A DNA stretch of 64,000 nt from Vesta saturnalis (GCA_036346205.1 JARFJB010001662.1:1456001-1520000), one strand, 5' to 3'. Numbered from the stretch's first letter, positions 44,449 to 58,000 are shown. A program made the numbers and translations. Notes: generated by a model from the sequence alone, not told the origin.

Positions 44449-45187
44449 AGCAGTGCTCCCATACTACGACAAGGCAACATTACTGTGCAGAGGTGCCACT
44501 TTCCCCACAGGCGTTTCAACGCTAAGGACCAGGCTTCCCTCTCGCCACGCTCAGGCTTCCCTTCGCGCAATCCCTTCAACACCTAAAACTGCCAAACGAC
44601 CTTGGGATTGGGGGATTTTTTATAGAGGTTACCTTCCTCGTAGTCCAGGCAATTAAGCCAAGACCACCGACCGCTACCTGTACGACGTTCTCTAGTCACG
44701 CCCTGCTAGAGTCTTTGAAGTACAGTTCGCGGTTGCGGTATTAGGACACGGCTAGCGGTCAGCCGCCCCCAGCAAGGACATCCCGGGCTTGCCACACCCG
44801 TATACGCTTTTAACGGCGCATGTCCTGGGAAGAGTAGAAAGAAAAGGAAGAGGTCTCTCAGCTTTCGCTGGGAGCCTGAAGAGAACAAGAGTTAGAGCGA
44901 GGGTGCTCCGCCAGAATAGAGTTAAAGTAAGGGAAGCCACTCAAGACCAGTATAAGAAAAGTGAACTTCCAGCTAAGGGAACGCAGGGTTGCCGTCCCTG
45001 TCCTTGTTAGTTACAAGGCCCCACGTGAACTGGTCCGCGACACCGTATTACGTAGAGCTAGCAGTGGTGAGTTGACACCACCAGCTTATATTTCGGTGTT
45101 GTCCTTGCATCACTTACGATCATTTGCAAGGTCGTTCCCCTATCCGCCACCTGGGGACGCGCCTAGTAGGTAGTTCAACCCCTAGGT
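44449..45187 (-). other. LINE 5' untranslated region
   Basis: Higher GC than the surroundings, no credible ORF, and placed between the (TAA)n tract and ORF1; it would contain the internal promoter of the element. Confidence 0.5.
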
Positions 45188-45220
45188 ATTATTATTATTA
45201 TTATTATTATTATTACTGTA

Positions 45221-45273
<53 letters not shown>

Positions 45274-45285
45274 TATTATTATTAG
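45188..45285. repeat. (ATT)n / (TAA)n microsatellite
   Basis: About 95 bp of ATT units with single-base interruptions (ACTGTA near 45217, ACT near 45270), directly at the 5' edge of the LINE. Confidence 0.95.
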
Positions 45286-45558
45286 CACAACTCATTTATA
45301 ATTACAATACTAAATTTAAAACAAGTTTAATAATTATTAGACCACCCTTGGACCTGTTCTAACAGCCCATGTTTTCTATGGAAGGTTTAATACTAAAATG
45401 GATATTCTAATTTCTTTTTCTGTATTTAAGTGAGATCTATCTTTCGTCTTCAAAGCATCCACGGGAGAAGGTCCGGTTTCGCAAAGGTAGGATGTTGAAA
45501 ATAGTAGTAATTTCACGTGCACTCATCATTATCCCGATGCTGAAAATTCAGAGTGATT
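45286..45558. other. Short stretch without recognised features
   Basis: Nothing recognised; may include 3' sequence of the hAT relic that follows. Confidence 0.3.
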
Positions 45559-46474
45559 TATCACAAAATTGCCATTTGATTTCGCCACTTGCAAAAAAGT
45601 CTATGAACGTTCTTTCTTCGTTAGGCAAGAGCTCTTCGAGGATATTTACCCACTGGTAAGGATATTAAGTGATCAGCAAGAAAATGTCTTTTGGAGTTCT
45701 TTTCTATCATTTCTACTTTATTTTCAGAGGTTACAAAGACAATGTTCACATTTGTTTATTTTTTTTTGCTTTAAATTTGTGCTCCAAATCAAACGTATAC
45801 AATAAAATGAGCATTTTGATTGGTATCAGTTGCTTCATCAAGCTGAATTGATAATAATTTGTTACGCAACATCTTGAAAAGTTGATGTACACCATCCTGC
45901 TATATCACTAATTCGACAGCCAACAGTATTATTTAATACAGATACGTAGTGGCATGGTTTGGCAAAATTGAGCTGACAAAATAAAGTCTTCGTCAATGGT
46001 ATGAGGCGTCTACCTATAAATAAAGCTTTTTCAGTAACAAAGTTTTCGGGGTTTGTTAACATACTCACTGAAACGCTTCCAAATGACATTTACTATAAGT
46101 ACATTACGTTACTTGCTGTGAAGCTCTTTGAGCAAATGACACATAGGGGGGGGTCTTACTTGTTTATTTGCTGCAGTACTGGTAAACCCAAAATTTCAGT
46201 ATTCTTGAGAATACTTTCTTGCCGTGAATTTTTAATGGGTAAATTTCAATTTCACGAAGCCGCCATATCATCTGACGCAGATAGAGAGGCGTCGATTCCG
46301 GTTCTGTCATTCTAGAGGATCGTCATCGCCAAATATCAATAAGCTTACTTATTTTTCGTAATTATAGTGTAGTGAAAACACATTATTATTGCATACATTA
46401 TTGTATGAGGGGAGAGGGATGGAAATTATGGAAATTCAGTTGGGTGGTAAATACTGAAAGGTTGAGAAACGTTG
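45559..46474 (-). pseudogene. ZBED-type hAT transposase relic (BED zinc finger and N-terminal core)
   Basis: The right end GGTTGAGAAACGTTG (46460-46474), inverted, resembles the known hAT end CAGTGGTTCTCAACC. Minus-strand codons then give DPPLCVICSKSFTASNV (half of a BED-type zinc finger) near 46150, FVTEKALFIGRRLIPLTKTL, CHYVSVLNNTVGCRISDIAG (family block V.LSNNTVSRRI..MA), and a degraded DEATD-like segment followed by AHFIVY-like codons. Many stops; catalytic and C-terminal domains were not found. Family call from motif order. Confidence 0.55.
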
Positions 46475-46756
46475 GTTTAGACAGTTTAAATAATCACAAA
46501 TATTATGCATTTTAAATGGTGTCTTATGTTATTGATAAAAAGTCTTCCCAAAAAATATCGCAGGTGTACCTGTATTACGAGTAAATCATCATTAATGTAA
46601 ACAAGTTTATTTAAATAATTTATTATTCTTGACACACACTCTAAAACAAGTATCACATTTATATAACAATTAAGCCATTGAGTAAAAGTGTATTAACTGA
46701 ATAAACATTTTTATGGGAGATTATTCATTTGCTTATTTGTGTGGAGATAATAATTG
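46475..46756 (-). other. 3' flank of the acid phosphatase gene, with polyadenylation signals
   Basis: On the minus strand, AATAAA occurs at 46624-46619 and 46611-46606, about 135-150 nt after the stop codon, making a plausible 3' UTR end. Confidence 0.4.
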
Positions 46757-48176
46757 TTATATAATACAAGGATCTCCATTTTCTTCATTAGGAAGGTTCT
46801 TGGTCAGTAAGCTAATAAATTGGGCAATAGGGCACACAAATGAACAACCAGGTACGGTCATTTCTCTTAAATTTATGGATGAATAGTCTTGGTAGAAAAC
46901 CTAGATTTAAAAATATTATTCTTTACGTCGGAGACAGTGATATACAAACCTTAACAAAATGAGATCCATTAATTTTATGTAGTTCAATCAGTATGCAAGC
47001 ACCATAGGGTGGTATATGAGGAAAAAACATGTCCATTGCACCTAGTAATCCATTAATATTAATTTCATGACCAGAATATAAATACATTTTGAGATTTCTT
47101 GAACCACCGTTGATTTTAGCGGTCATGTCAGCAATGATTTTTTTTAACAGAAACCCTAAAAAAAACGTTATTCTAAAGTACCACATCTAGTTTCACATAA
47201 TAACCCCCATGTAATTGATTGAGTTGTTCATTCGCCACAAATAATTCATAGTTTTGTATTGCTGCCTTTGTTAGGTAATCTGGGTATACCTTTCTAGTCC
47301 ACTGAGGTAGTTTCAATCCCCATTCTCTCTAAAAAAGGTGTTTTATTATAACTTTTTCAAATAAACTACCTACTTCTGAAGTCAAACCAAAATACAAAAA
47401 AAAATGTTTAGTATTTCGGTTACGTTCAACCCAGAGTGATTTGATATGTACGGGTACCACGAATTAAAACTGCTTTCAATATTTTGTCCTTCAATAGTTT
47501 GCTTATAAGCGTAATAAGCTTGTTTATAGCGAGGACAACTAGCAATAGGTAAAGTGAGCAACTGTAAATGGTAAATTTAAAATAAAAAAAAAAATTGTAA
47601 CATATTTACTCGGTTAGAGCTAGACGAAATATAATCGTAAGGGATAGGTATCCAATTTAAACTTTTATTCCATCTTAAAGGTGTAAGGTTTGGAGGGTAC
47701 AATCCAGCTAAAACTAGTTGGAGTGACATTTTTGTTCTACTATAGTTTGTGGTAACTGCATTTATTTTTTCGTTTTTGTATAATTCGCCTAGAAACTGTA
47801 TGTACCTTTCACGCAACAATTGTCCAAGTTCATATTCCTTTTCTTTGCCATCCTATTGAATTAATTGAATTAAAGTAAGAAAAATGTGTTATTCTAACTT
47901 TTCTTACGTTAGTGAGCTCCCCTACTCCATAAGGTTCATACGTTTCGTTAATATGTGGATCTGTGGGATAAGTAGTGCCAAGATCATTTGTTCTATCACC
48001 ATGCCTAAACATCTACATTTCCCAAATGTACATTTATATAGTAAGCCTCTTAACAGCTACATGGAATTCATACTTACTGCGGTTACTAATTGCAAAGTCT
48101 CTCTGTGAATTGTTAGTGTATTACATTCAAACGTTAAAAACAGTATTATACTAATACCACAATGAAATACAAACAT
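46757..48176 (-). CDS. Histidine acid phosphatase, venom/testicular-type (secreted), seven exons
   Basis: Exons: 48176-48078, 48012-47908, 47852-47610, 47561-47424, 47328-47205, 47155-46950, 46900-46757, all with GT-AG introns of 48-95 nt and compatible phases; 352 residues. The N-terminus is a signal peptide (FVFHCGISIILFLTFEC). FRHGDRT at the start of exon 2 holds the catalytic His. RTKMSLQLVLAGLYPP, LPIASCPRY and GHEININ follow; the usual catalytic HD is HE here. The C-terminus keeps family cysteines (VPGCSFVCPIAQFISL, GDPC). The enzyme would hydrolyse phosphomonoesters in lysosome, gland or venom. Intron 4 (95 nt) contains a family-like segment with a stop, so the gene may lack about 15-20 residues or be decaying. 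Confidence 0.82.
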
Positions 48177-48237
48177 TGTACCAATTTTGTCTCAAGAATT
48201 CGATTTCGTAGTATTCCAGAAAACACTTTGTTAAGGG

Positions 48238-48244
48238 TTTTATA
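48238..48244 (-). promoter_or_regulatory. TATA box of the acid phosphatase gene
   Basis: TATAAAA on the minus strand, 62 nt upstream of the start codon, predicting a start site near 48210 and a 5' UTR of about 35 nt. Confidence 0.5.
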
Positions 48245-48250
48245 TTTGCT

Positions 48251-48494
48251 TTATCTAATCTATATTAATCTTGCAAACAAGTTTTAGCAAACATAGTTAT
48301 TGCAAAACATACTTTTAATTAACTTCTGTATACAAAATACATTTTTTGAAGGTAATGAAAGGCGACCCAATTGAAACTCACACATTTTAAACGTGATTAT
48401 AGACTAACCGAAATAAGGTAGACATGTGCGTTTTCAGCCAATGAGTTTTAAATTTCGAAAATTTTTTACAATCGCATTAAAACATTTTCCCAGT
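48251..48494. other. Upstream flank of the acid phosphatase gene
   Basis: AT-rich, no feature recognised. Confidence 0.3.
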
Positions 48495-48571
48495 TATACA
48501 GGGCGAGACAGAAAAATTACTTATTTTCAACTAAAAATTACTTGACTTATTTAAATCGAACACCCTGTATA
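48495..48571. mobile_element. 77-bp micro-MITE with TATACAGGG ends
   Basis: TATACAGGGCG at the left and CACCCTGTATA at the right are inverted repeats including the TA duplication. Another CAGGGTGGGGG at about 48769 matches the same type of end. Confidence 0.55.
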
Positions 48572-48779
48572 TGTTTACACCGTTCGAAAGCTGAGTTCTT
48601 TAGCTTTTTAAAAATGTCAAAATGTGTAATTCATTTTTACAAATAAAAAAGATACGCGAATTTAAACTGGAACACTGACTAAACCAAGTTAGAAAAAACG
48701 GAGTTTTTGCTAGTAGCTTTTATATTCCTAAAGTTATTTCAGATTTTTTTTTAATTTTCTCCACTTACAGGGTGGGGGA

Positions 48780-49120
48780 ACATTTATCATGGAAGAGGTG
48801 TGTTTTTAGCAGGACAGTGCGCCTTGTCATTTTTATTTAGTAGCAAGAGTGAGTAGGGTATTTGGGGCCGAATGGATAGGAAAAGGTGGACTGATCGAAT
48901 GGGCATTGAACGCTCATGAATTGTCTCTACCTGATCTTTTTTATGGGGTTATGTTAACGATAGGTGTTCTAACTCTATTCCTCAAAACATTAATGAGTTA
49001 AAAAATGTTTTCGATGGAATTCCACAAGAAATGCTACATAATTCTTTTTCCAACTGACAATTTAGATTTCAAAGGTGCATATACCAAGAAGGAGGCCACA
49101 TTTAACAATTTCTATAAAAT
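48780..49120 (+). pseudogene. Mariner-like (DUF4817-type) transposase relic 2, C-terminal part
   Basis: Codons in shifting frames: QDSAPCHFYLVARV, RVFGAEWIGKGGLIEWALNA (family: W..R.G..EWPARSPDLTP), LPDLFYGVML (family: LDFFLWGYLK), IPQNINELKNVFDGIPQEML, and RFQRCIYQEGGHI at the end. The order matches the C-terminal half of the same transposase type as relic 1. CAGGGTGGGGGAACATTT at about 48769 could be the element end. No intact ORF. Confidence 0.72.
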
Positions 49121-49685
49121 TTAGTTCCCATATTTCTTGTATTAATTAATGCCACGGTGTTTAACACGTTGACCGCCATGTGTATGTTGTAGGATACACG
49201 GTAAATTGTAGATTGGAGCCATGTGTATCTCTCAAGCACACGCATTCGCCGCTACTCGCAGGCCTATGTATCCTATAGCAAACACGGATTCGTATGTTTT
49301 ATTACTAAAGCAAATGTAGTGGCCTCTGCGGTTATAATGTTAGATTTGGGGTTTTGGGGTCTCCTATTAACTTAACTACTAGTTTATGTATATTACTGGG
49401 TTTTGACGAACCTGTTCCTATAGCTACCGTGGCGACTGCTCTAACAATTTAATCGCTTGAACGAACGTATTTACGTAGCATTCCTCATAAAATCTGTTCT
49501 CGGAATTCAGTAATTTTTATCTCATTGTTTAGGTTGCATTTGTTGCATAGGAAGTGTGCGTTTACAACACTTGTGCCCCAAATAATTTCAATAAATAGCT
49601 CCCTATCCCATTTGGTGCAGTGTTTCAGGGCAGTCCCGTATGATAATATCTGGTCGCTTAGGTCGGTGTTCCGCTTAAAACGTCA
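49121..49685. other. Stretch without recognised genes
   Basis: No family recognised between mariner relic 2 and ATPase relic 2. A 62-codon plus-strand frame at 49525-49713 is unlike any protein I know. Confidence 0.3.
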
Positions 49686-50375
49686 ACCATCATATGTCAT
49701 GCAATCTTTATGACTGTGAGGCTTAAACCCTTTTTTCGCTATATATACCTCGCAGATACCTTGAGGCCCGAATATGTTTGTTCTATATCGCAGCACATCC
49801 GGTGTATTCGGTTTTAAATCGAACAATAAAGATCCGTGTGGGTTTGAAGTGACATCTTGGTACGCTACCTCTAAAAATTTCGGGTTGTCCGGTGAAATCG
49901 GTCTTGCTATCACGTGGTTTTTTAAATAAAATTATGTAGTGTGCATTAAGGGAAATATCCCGCTGTCCGCGTCCTTGATCAAATATTTTTTGAGTTAAGA
50001 AAAACACATGTAGGTTTCTATGATGACAGCCTTTCGTAAAAATATCAACCACTGAACCGTTAGTTTCGCGCATTAGACCACCAATTATTATTATGACCGG
50101 TTTTTCGCCGTCAAACTGTTCCATATCACGTAAACCCTTTTGAAATTCCACAGCGAGATCTTTGAACAATGGCTGCCACTCGCTGTAATACCAGATAATG
50201 TTTTCAAAAGCTGTATCGCAGGCAGTTTCGATATTTTTTAGAAAATCTAAAGTGAAATACGATTTCCCACAACCAGATGGCCCCGCTGCTATTGCCGAAA
50301 GGGATGCTTAAACTGACCCTCCATCTCGGATGGCTAAATGATACTGAAGCGTCTCTGTCATCATCTTAGTTTAAA
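49686..50375 (-). pseudogene. Virus-like A32/FtsK-HerA-type packaging ATPase relic 2
   Basis: Minus-strand start near 50366 (MMTETLQYHLAIRDG). Walker A is intact here (AGPSGCGKSYF at about 50285-50255), followed by ENIIWYYSEWQPLFKDL, the Walker B region as VIIIIGGLMRE (Asp pair changed to Gly), HHRNLHVFFLTQ (sensor-like Gln) and RDISLNAHYIILFKKPRDS. A frameshift near 49915 leads to SNPHGSLLFDLKPNTPDVLR and the C-terminus IAKKGFKPHSHKDC. Relic 1 is damaged at Walker A and relic 2 at Walker B. The family resembles packaging ATPases of Polinton/adintovirus-like elements; that link is inferred from motifs only. Confidence 0.58.
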
Positions 50376-51270
50376 TACCAAGTGATTTGCGACACCGTTA
50401 TATTTTACATTTTAATTAAGCGTTACGTAATACTTACTATTTTTTCTTTGTTTTAATCGTTTTATAAAAATGTATGATATTTAGCGTTCATTATTAGACA
50501 AAGTATGCTACTCAATATTGGTATTATATAATTACACCAACTGTAATTAACTCTATGTTATATTTTAATGAGGATTTTATAATGAATTCATTTTCTATGT
50601 AACAATTTTGTATGTATGTACAGCATATAATTTTATTTACATTCCAAAATTTACTTTTACTTGATAACCAGTTTTATATCAATTAAGCATAATTCAAAAC
50701 ATAGAAAGTGGTATTATTGTGCCTATACGTGCAGCAGAAAGCTGTAGTTATCAGCTTAATTTATTTATTTAGTTGCGCAGATTTAATTACAGCTAATGCA
50801 AACAACACATCTTTTTTAAAAATATTAAGTGTTTGGATACCGAGGACCTGTGTATATACAACTATTTTAACGAGAGGATAGTGATCAAAGATATTTCAAA
50901 GGTAAGCAACCAGTTTTAGTATTCTTTTAAGCAAACAATATTCTGATTACTGTGTCGTGTAATTAACTTTTAAATAATTTTTTGCATTGCGTGTTGAGAT
51001 TAATTTAAAATGACAGTGAAATTTAATTATTAGAATACAACCCAATGTATAAATAAATTTTCGTATAGGTAAAAGATCACAATCTGTAGATAGAAATTAA
51101 TAGAAATACAATTATGCAATCTCATTTGATAAAATAAAAATGGGTCCTAATACATATTAATAAACACACCTTAAATAAAAATCTTTTTCAATCAGAACAC
51201 GTGCATTTGCCTAACCTCCAGGGGTTGTATTGCTCTTAATATTACCAAAAGGACCTTAATTAGGGTTGAA
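50376..51270. other. AT-rich stretch without recognised features
   Basis: No coding similarity recognised between ATPase relic 2 and the proline/lysine-rich segment. Confidence 0.3.
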
Positions 51271-51600
51271 AGAGGCCCTCGAAAGAAGCCGTCACCCAGC
51301 CCCAGCCAAATCCAAGACCAACGCCTGTACCAACCCCAAGTCCAAGTCCAAGACCAACCCCAAGCTCAAGACCAACCCCAAAACCAAACCCTAAATACAC
51401 CCCTTACGTGAGCAGGTACAAAAAAGACATAGCTGTCAAAAAGGCTCTTAGTACAACAAAAAGGGTTGAAAATTCCATCAAGGGTTTAAAAAAGGCCTCC
51501 GAAAAGAAACCATAAAAATAAGGGTGAAAAATACGGTTCCCCACGTGGGCCTGGCCTAAGACGTCAAAATCCAAGATCGCGACGACATGTTCCGGGGTTC
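51271..51600 (+). other. Proline/lysine-rich open segment next to ATPase relic 2
   Basis: Open 51271-51513: a PTP-repeat part (NPRPTPVPTPSPSPRPTP) followed by a basic part (YVSRYKKDIAVKKALS, IKGLKKASEKKP). The repeated CCAAGTCCAAG words make the first part low complexity. It is followed by CCACGTGGGC and GACGTCA as at 30930-30975. It could be a remnant of a DNA-binding structural protein of the ATPase-bearing element; unproven. Confidence 0.3.
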
Positions 51601-52950
51601 TACTAACCGGTAATTATGTTTAAAGCTTAACCATGTCTCTGATTGGTTATAAACATGTATTTTGTACTTTCCTTGTAAGTCTGAATTCATTCAGAATCAC
51701 CGTGAAGGTATAAGACTACATCGAGCTGGAGATTTCTGTTAAACTGGTTTACCACGGAGCCCAATTATTTGCGTAATTGGGCAATCACCACTGCACACTT
51801 ATTTAACAGCTAGTTAGTAGTTGAACGTTTATCAAGTTAAGTAAATATGCACAGGGCAGCTATTTGCATTGCTCGTAACAATCAAAGCATACGTTGCAAC
51901 AGCAATTTATTTTATTACGTAATGGCAATACCTTGCTTACTATATATTGCATCTGCGTTAATGATTGTACTGTGTTTTATAGATCACTCTTGAGAGGTAA
52001 AGTGTTGATAACGATTTTACTCCATTAAAGAATCATTTGTGTATCTAATTACTATGATTTTCACAAACATTTTAGCATGTTTAAAACTTGTACTTATTAC
52101 AATTGATACGCGTGAGATAAATTTGCACATCTGTTGGGATAGTTGAAAGAGATATTTTATGATTCGGTAGTTAAGGAGTTAATAGTTTTGATAAATTCTT
52201 TGCGAGATTATGAGAATTTATATTCACTGTTTTAACATATTATAGTTATGATTCTTTAAGACGATTTGGTTAAGTGCAGACGCGTTTTAGTACTGCTCTG
52301 AATTTTAGTGTAATACGGGATGGTTCAACAATTAGTGAATTCCCAATTAATAAGGTAGTTTAATGTCTATAGTGATTAGTATAAGGTTAACAATTGTGGA
52401 ATAATTACACGAAAGGACGCTTCAATGAAAATAAGTATATATTTGCAAAACGCATAATACACTTTTAAGTATTTAGAAAATTAGTATTCGTAATATCACG
52501 GTATCATACCACACCGTTGACCTTTACCTTCTATCGTTAACATGCTTGTTTATCTTACGCCTAATTACTTACAACTGAGAGTAATTTTTTATTATAGCTG
52601 TAAATATAAATAATTATGACCGGCTATTAAAAACAATATGTCCAATCAAGAATGTAGGATGCGTGTAAACTTATAACCATATGAGAGGTGATTCTTCTTA
52701 ATTCTGGAAGCTTTGAAAATAAATTATTAATTGTATTAATATTGTAAAAAACACTATTTTTATGTTTTTGAATTCTTCAAACATTTTGATTATTCGGTTA
52801 CTAATTTGTGGTACAAAGGGAGATCTTTTTATATAAAATTGAGTTACGATCTATGCCAACAACTATCTCGTTTCTAGTGTTATCTAAGTTAGGGTGAAAA
52901 AGTAATACATTAACTAACATATTCGGATAAATATTATTAACAAGAATATC
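51601..52950. other. AT-rich stretch without recognised features
   Basis: No gene or element recognised; ends at the edge of the CA-rich satellite. Confidence 0.3.
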
Positions 52951-52956
52951 TCAACG

Positions 52957-53617
52957 CACACGCCCACACACAAGCATACGCACACTCACACGCACACGCA
53001 CACGCGCACGCTCAAGCGCAACCACAAGCACACGCACATACGCACAAGCACACGCACGCGCACATGCGCGCACTCGCACGCTCGTCCGCGCGTGCATGCT
53101 CGCAAACCCACAAACCCACACACCCATACACCTACACACCAAAACACTCATAAAACCACACAATCACAGCCCCACACACCCACGCACCCCACACACCCAT
53201 ACACACCCGTGACACTCAATCACCCACACACACACACCCTCACATTCACACACCGACACCCTCACATCCGCAGACACGTACACACGCACACACACACACT
53301 AGCACTAGCGCACGAGCACGCACCCGTACACACACACGCTAACACACACACACACCCACACACCAACTCACCCACACACCCACACACCCACACACCAACA
53401 CACCCACACACTTACACACCAACACATCTTCACACCCACACAGCCACACACCCGCACACGCACTCACCCACCCACACACACACCCACACTCCCACACACC
53501 CATACACTCACACACTCACCAACCCACACACCTACACACCCACACACCGACGCCCATACACATCTACAAACCGACACATGCACATCCACAAACACGCACA
53601 TACGCACACACGTACAC

Positions 53618-53662
<45 letters not shown>

Positions 53663-55054
53663 AACAGACAGACACGCACACACTCGCACTCGCGATCCCT
53701 CTCGCGCACGCATATGTACACGCATACGCACACGCACACGCATACGCACACGTACACGCACACGCACACGCACAAGCATGCGCACACACGCACACGTACA
53801 CACATCCGTACCCGCACGATCGCACACCCACAAACCCTCACTCTTACACACTCACACACCCACAAACTCACCCACCCACACACCCATGCACCCACACACG
53901 CTCACACCCACCCACCCACACCCACACCCACACATCCAAACACTCACCCACCCACACAGCTACACACCCACACACTCACACACCCACACAGACACCCACA
54001 CACAAACCGACACACACCCACCCAAACACCCACACACCCACACATCCAAACACTCACCCACCCACACACCTACACACCCACACACTCACACACCCACACA
54101 CAGGCACCCACACACAAACCGACACACACACATTCACAAACACGCATACACTCACACACACACTAGCACTAGCCCTCGAGCGCGCACACGGACACGCCCA
54201 CGCACGCACACACACACACAAACAGACAGACACGCACACACTTGCACTCGCTATGGCGCTCGCGCACGAATATGCACACGCATACGCATACGCACACGCA
54301 CACGCACACGCAAATGCACGCACAAGCACGCACACGTACACGCATCCGCACCCGCATGATCAAACACCCCCAAAGCCATACACCCACACACGCCCATACA
54401 CACCCACACTCTCACGCCCCCACACCCACACACCCGCACACCTACACATCCTCACACCCACACACGCACAAACCCACACACGCACACACCCACACACCTA
54501 CTGACCTACACACCCAAACGGCCACACACCCATAAATCTACACACCCACTCAGCCACACACCCACACATCCACACACCCACACACTCACAGACCCACACA
54601 CACACGCACCCCGCACACCCATACACACCCACAGACCCGTCACACTCACTCATCCACACCCACACACCCCCACATCCGCAGACGCGTACACACGCGCACA
54701 GAAACTAGCACTAGCGCTCGAACATGCACCCGTACACGCACACGCTGAAGCACCCACACACCTACACACCCACACACCAACATACCCACACACCCATACA
54801 CCCACACACCCACAAACCCATACACACCCTCACACCCACACACACACACCCACACACCCACACACTCACACACCCACACATCCTCACACCCACACAGCCA
54901 CACACCCGCACACGCACTCACCCACCCACACTCCTACACACCCACACACTCACTCACCCACACACCTACACACCCATACCACGACACCCACACACATCTA
55001 CAAACCGACACACACACACATCCACAAACACGCACCCACGCACATACGTACACA

Positions 55055-55090
<36 letters not shown>

Positions 55091-58000
55091 AACAGACAGA
55101 CACGCACACACTAGCACTCGCGATCCCTCTTGCGCACGCATATGTACACGCATACGCACACACACACGCATACGCACACGTACACGCACATGCACATGCA
55201 CGCGCAGTCACGCACACGTACACGCATCCGCACCCGCACCCGCACGAACGCACACCCACAAACCCTCACTCCTACACACTCCCACACACACACACTCACT
55301 TACCCACACACCCATGCACCCACACAGCTACACACCCAGACACCCACACACCGACACCCACACACATCCACAAACCGACACACACACACATTCACAAACA
55401 CGCACACACGCACACACACTAGCACTAGCCCTCGAGCGCGCACACGGACACGCCCACGCACACGCTCACACACACACACACAAATAAACAGACAGACACG
55501 CACACACTTGCACACGCGATGGCGCTCGCGCACGCATATTCACACGCATACGCACACCCACACGCACACGCAAATGCACGCGCACGCACTCACACGTACA
55601 CGCATCCGCACCCGCACGATCAAACACCCTCAAACCCATACACCCACACACCCACACTCTCACACGCCCATACACACCCACACATCCTCACACCAACACA
55701 AGCACACACCCACACACTCACTCACCCACACCAACACACCCTCACATCCGCAGACACGTACACACGCACACACACACTAGCACTAGCGTTCGAGCCATGC
55801 ACCCGTACACGCACACGCTAACGCACCCACACACCCACACACCAACACACCCACACACTCACACACCCATACACCCACACTCCCTCAAACCCATACATAC
55901 CCTCACACCCACACCCATACACACACACATCCACACACCCACACACCCACTGACCTACACACCCACACGGTCACACACCCACAAATCTACACACCCATAC
56001 ACCTACACACCCACACATCCTCACACCCATACACCCTCACACCCACACACTCACATAACCTCACACCCACACACTCACCACCCACACACCTACCCACACA
56101 CACACACACATCGACATACACGCACACACTCACACACACTAGCACCAGCGCTCGAGCACGTATACACACCCATATAAACAGACAGACTCGGGCACACGCG
56201 CTGGCGCTACCGCACGCATATGCACACGCTTACGCACATGGACACACACGCACACGGGCACTCACTTTCAAGCACACACACGCGCATCCGCGCGCGCTCG
56301 TTCGCACACCCAGAAACCATTCCCCACACACCCTCACATCCACAAACCGTCACACCCTCACTTCCACGAACACGCACACGCAAATGCACACGCACACACA
56401 CGTGCACACGCATACGCACTCGTACACGCATACACACTCGTACACGCACACGCAAACGCGCATGCTCTCGCACTCGCACACGCCCACGGACTCGCACACG
56501 CCCACGCTCACGCACACGTACACGCAAATGCACACGCACATGCACGCGCACGCACACGCACACGCTCGCGCACGCTCTCACACAAGCAAACCCGCACATC
56601 CACACACCCACACACCCACAAACCAACACACCCACACACTCACATACCCACACATCCTCACACCCACACAGCCACACACCCGCACACGCACACCCACACT
56701 CAATCACACCCACACACCCACACTAACCAACCCACACACCTACACACCCACACACCGACACCCATACACATCTACAAACCGATACACACACATCCACAAA
56801 CACGCACATACGGACACACGTACACGCAAACACACACACACACACACACAAACAAACAGACAGACACGCACACACTCGCACTCGCAATTCCTCTCGCGCA
56901 CGCATTAATACACGCATACGCACACGCACACGCATACGCACACGTACACGCACACGCACACGCACATGCACGCGCACACACGCACACGTACACGCGTCCG
57001 TACCCGCACGATCGCTCACACACAAACCCTCACTCCTACACACTCATACACCCACAAACTCACCCACCCACACACCCATGAACCCACACACGCTCACACC
57101 CACCCACCCACACACCCACACCCACACATCCAAACACTCACCCACCCACACAGCTACACACCCACACACTCACACACCCACACAGACACCCACACACAAA
57201 CCGACACACACATTCACAAACACGCACACACACACTAGCACTAGCCCTCGAGCGCGCACACGGACACGCCCACGCACGCACACACACAAACAGACAAACA
57301 CGCACACACTTGCACACGCGATGGCGCTCGCGCACGAACATGCACACGCATACGCACACGCACACGCACTCACACGCACACGCAAATGCACGCGCAAGCA
57401 CGCACACGTACACGCATCCGCACCCTCACGATCAAACACCCTCAACGCCATACACCCACACACGCCCATACACACCCACACACTCACGCCCCCACACCCA
57501 CATACCCGCACGCCTACACATCCTCACACCCACACACACACAAGCCCACACACGCACACACCCACACACCCACTGACCTACACACCCACACGGCCACTCA
57601 CCCATAAATCCACACACCCACTCAGCCACACACCCACACATCCACACACCCACACACTCACAGACCCACACACACGCACCCCGCACACCCATACACACCC
57701 ACACACCCGTCACACTCACTCACCCACACCCACACACCCTCACATCCACAGACGCGTACACACGCACACACACACTAGCACTAGCGCTCCAGCACGCACC
57801 CGTACACGCACACGCTAACGCACCCACACACCTACACACCCACATACCAACACTCCCACAATCCCATACACACCCTCACACCCACACACACACACCCACA
57901 CACTCACACAACCACACATCCTCACACCCACACAGCCACACACCCGCACATGCACTCACCCACCCACACTTCTACACACCCACACACCCACACACTCACC

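Larger units (their letters stand above)
39080..45187 (-). mobile_element. Near full-length RNase H-bearing LINE (I/Jockey-group), with (TAA)n tail
   Basis: Minus-strand order: 5' UTR (45187-44449), ORF1 gag-like with zinc knuckles, ORF2 endonuclease-RT-RNase H, short 3' UTR, then an A-run passing into (TAA)n at 39118-39080. TAA tails are typical of I-type elements. Only a few frameshifts are seen in about 6.1 kb, so the insertion is fairly young. Confidence 0.85.

Noticed and set aside
44453..45173. Several 60-75 codon frames on both strands
   Set aside because: They fall in the LINE 5' UTR, which is GC-richer and so has fewer stops; none matches a known protein.
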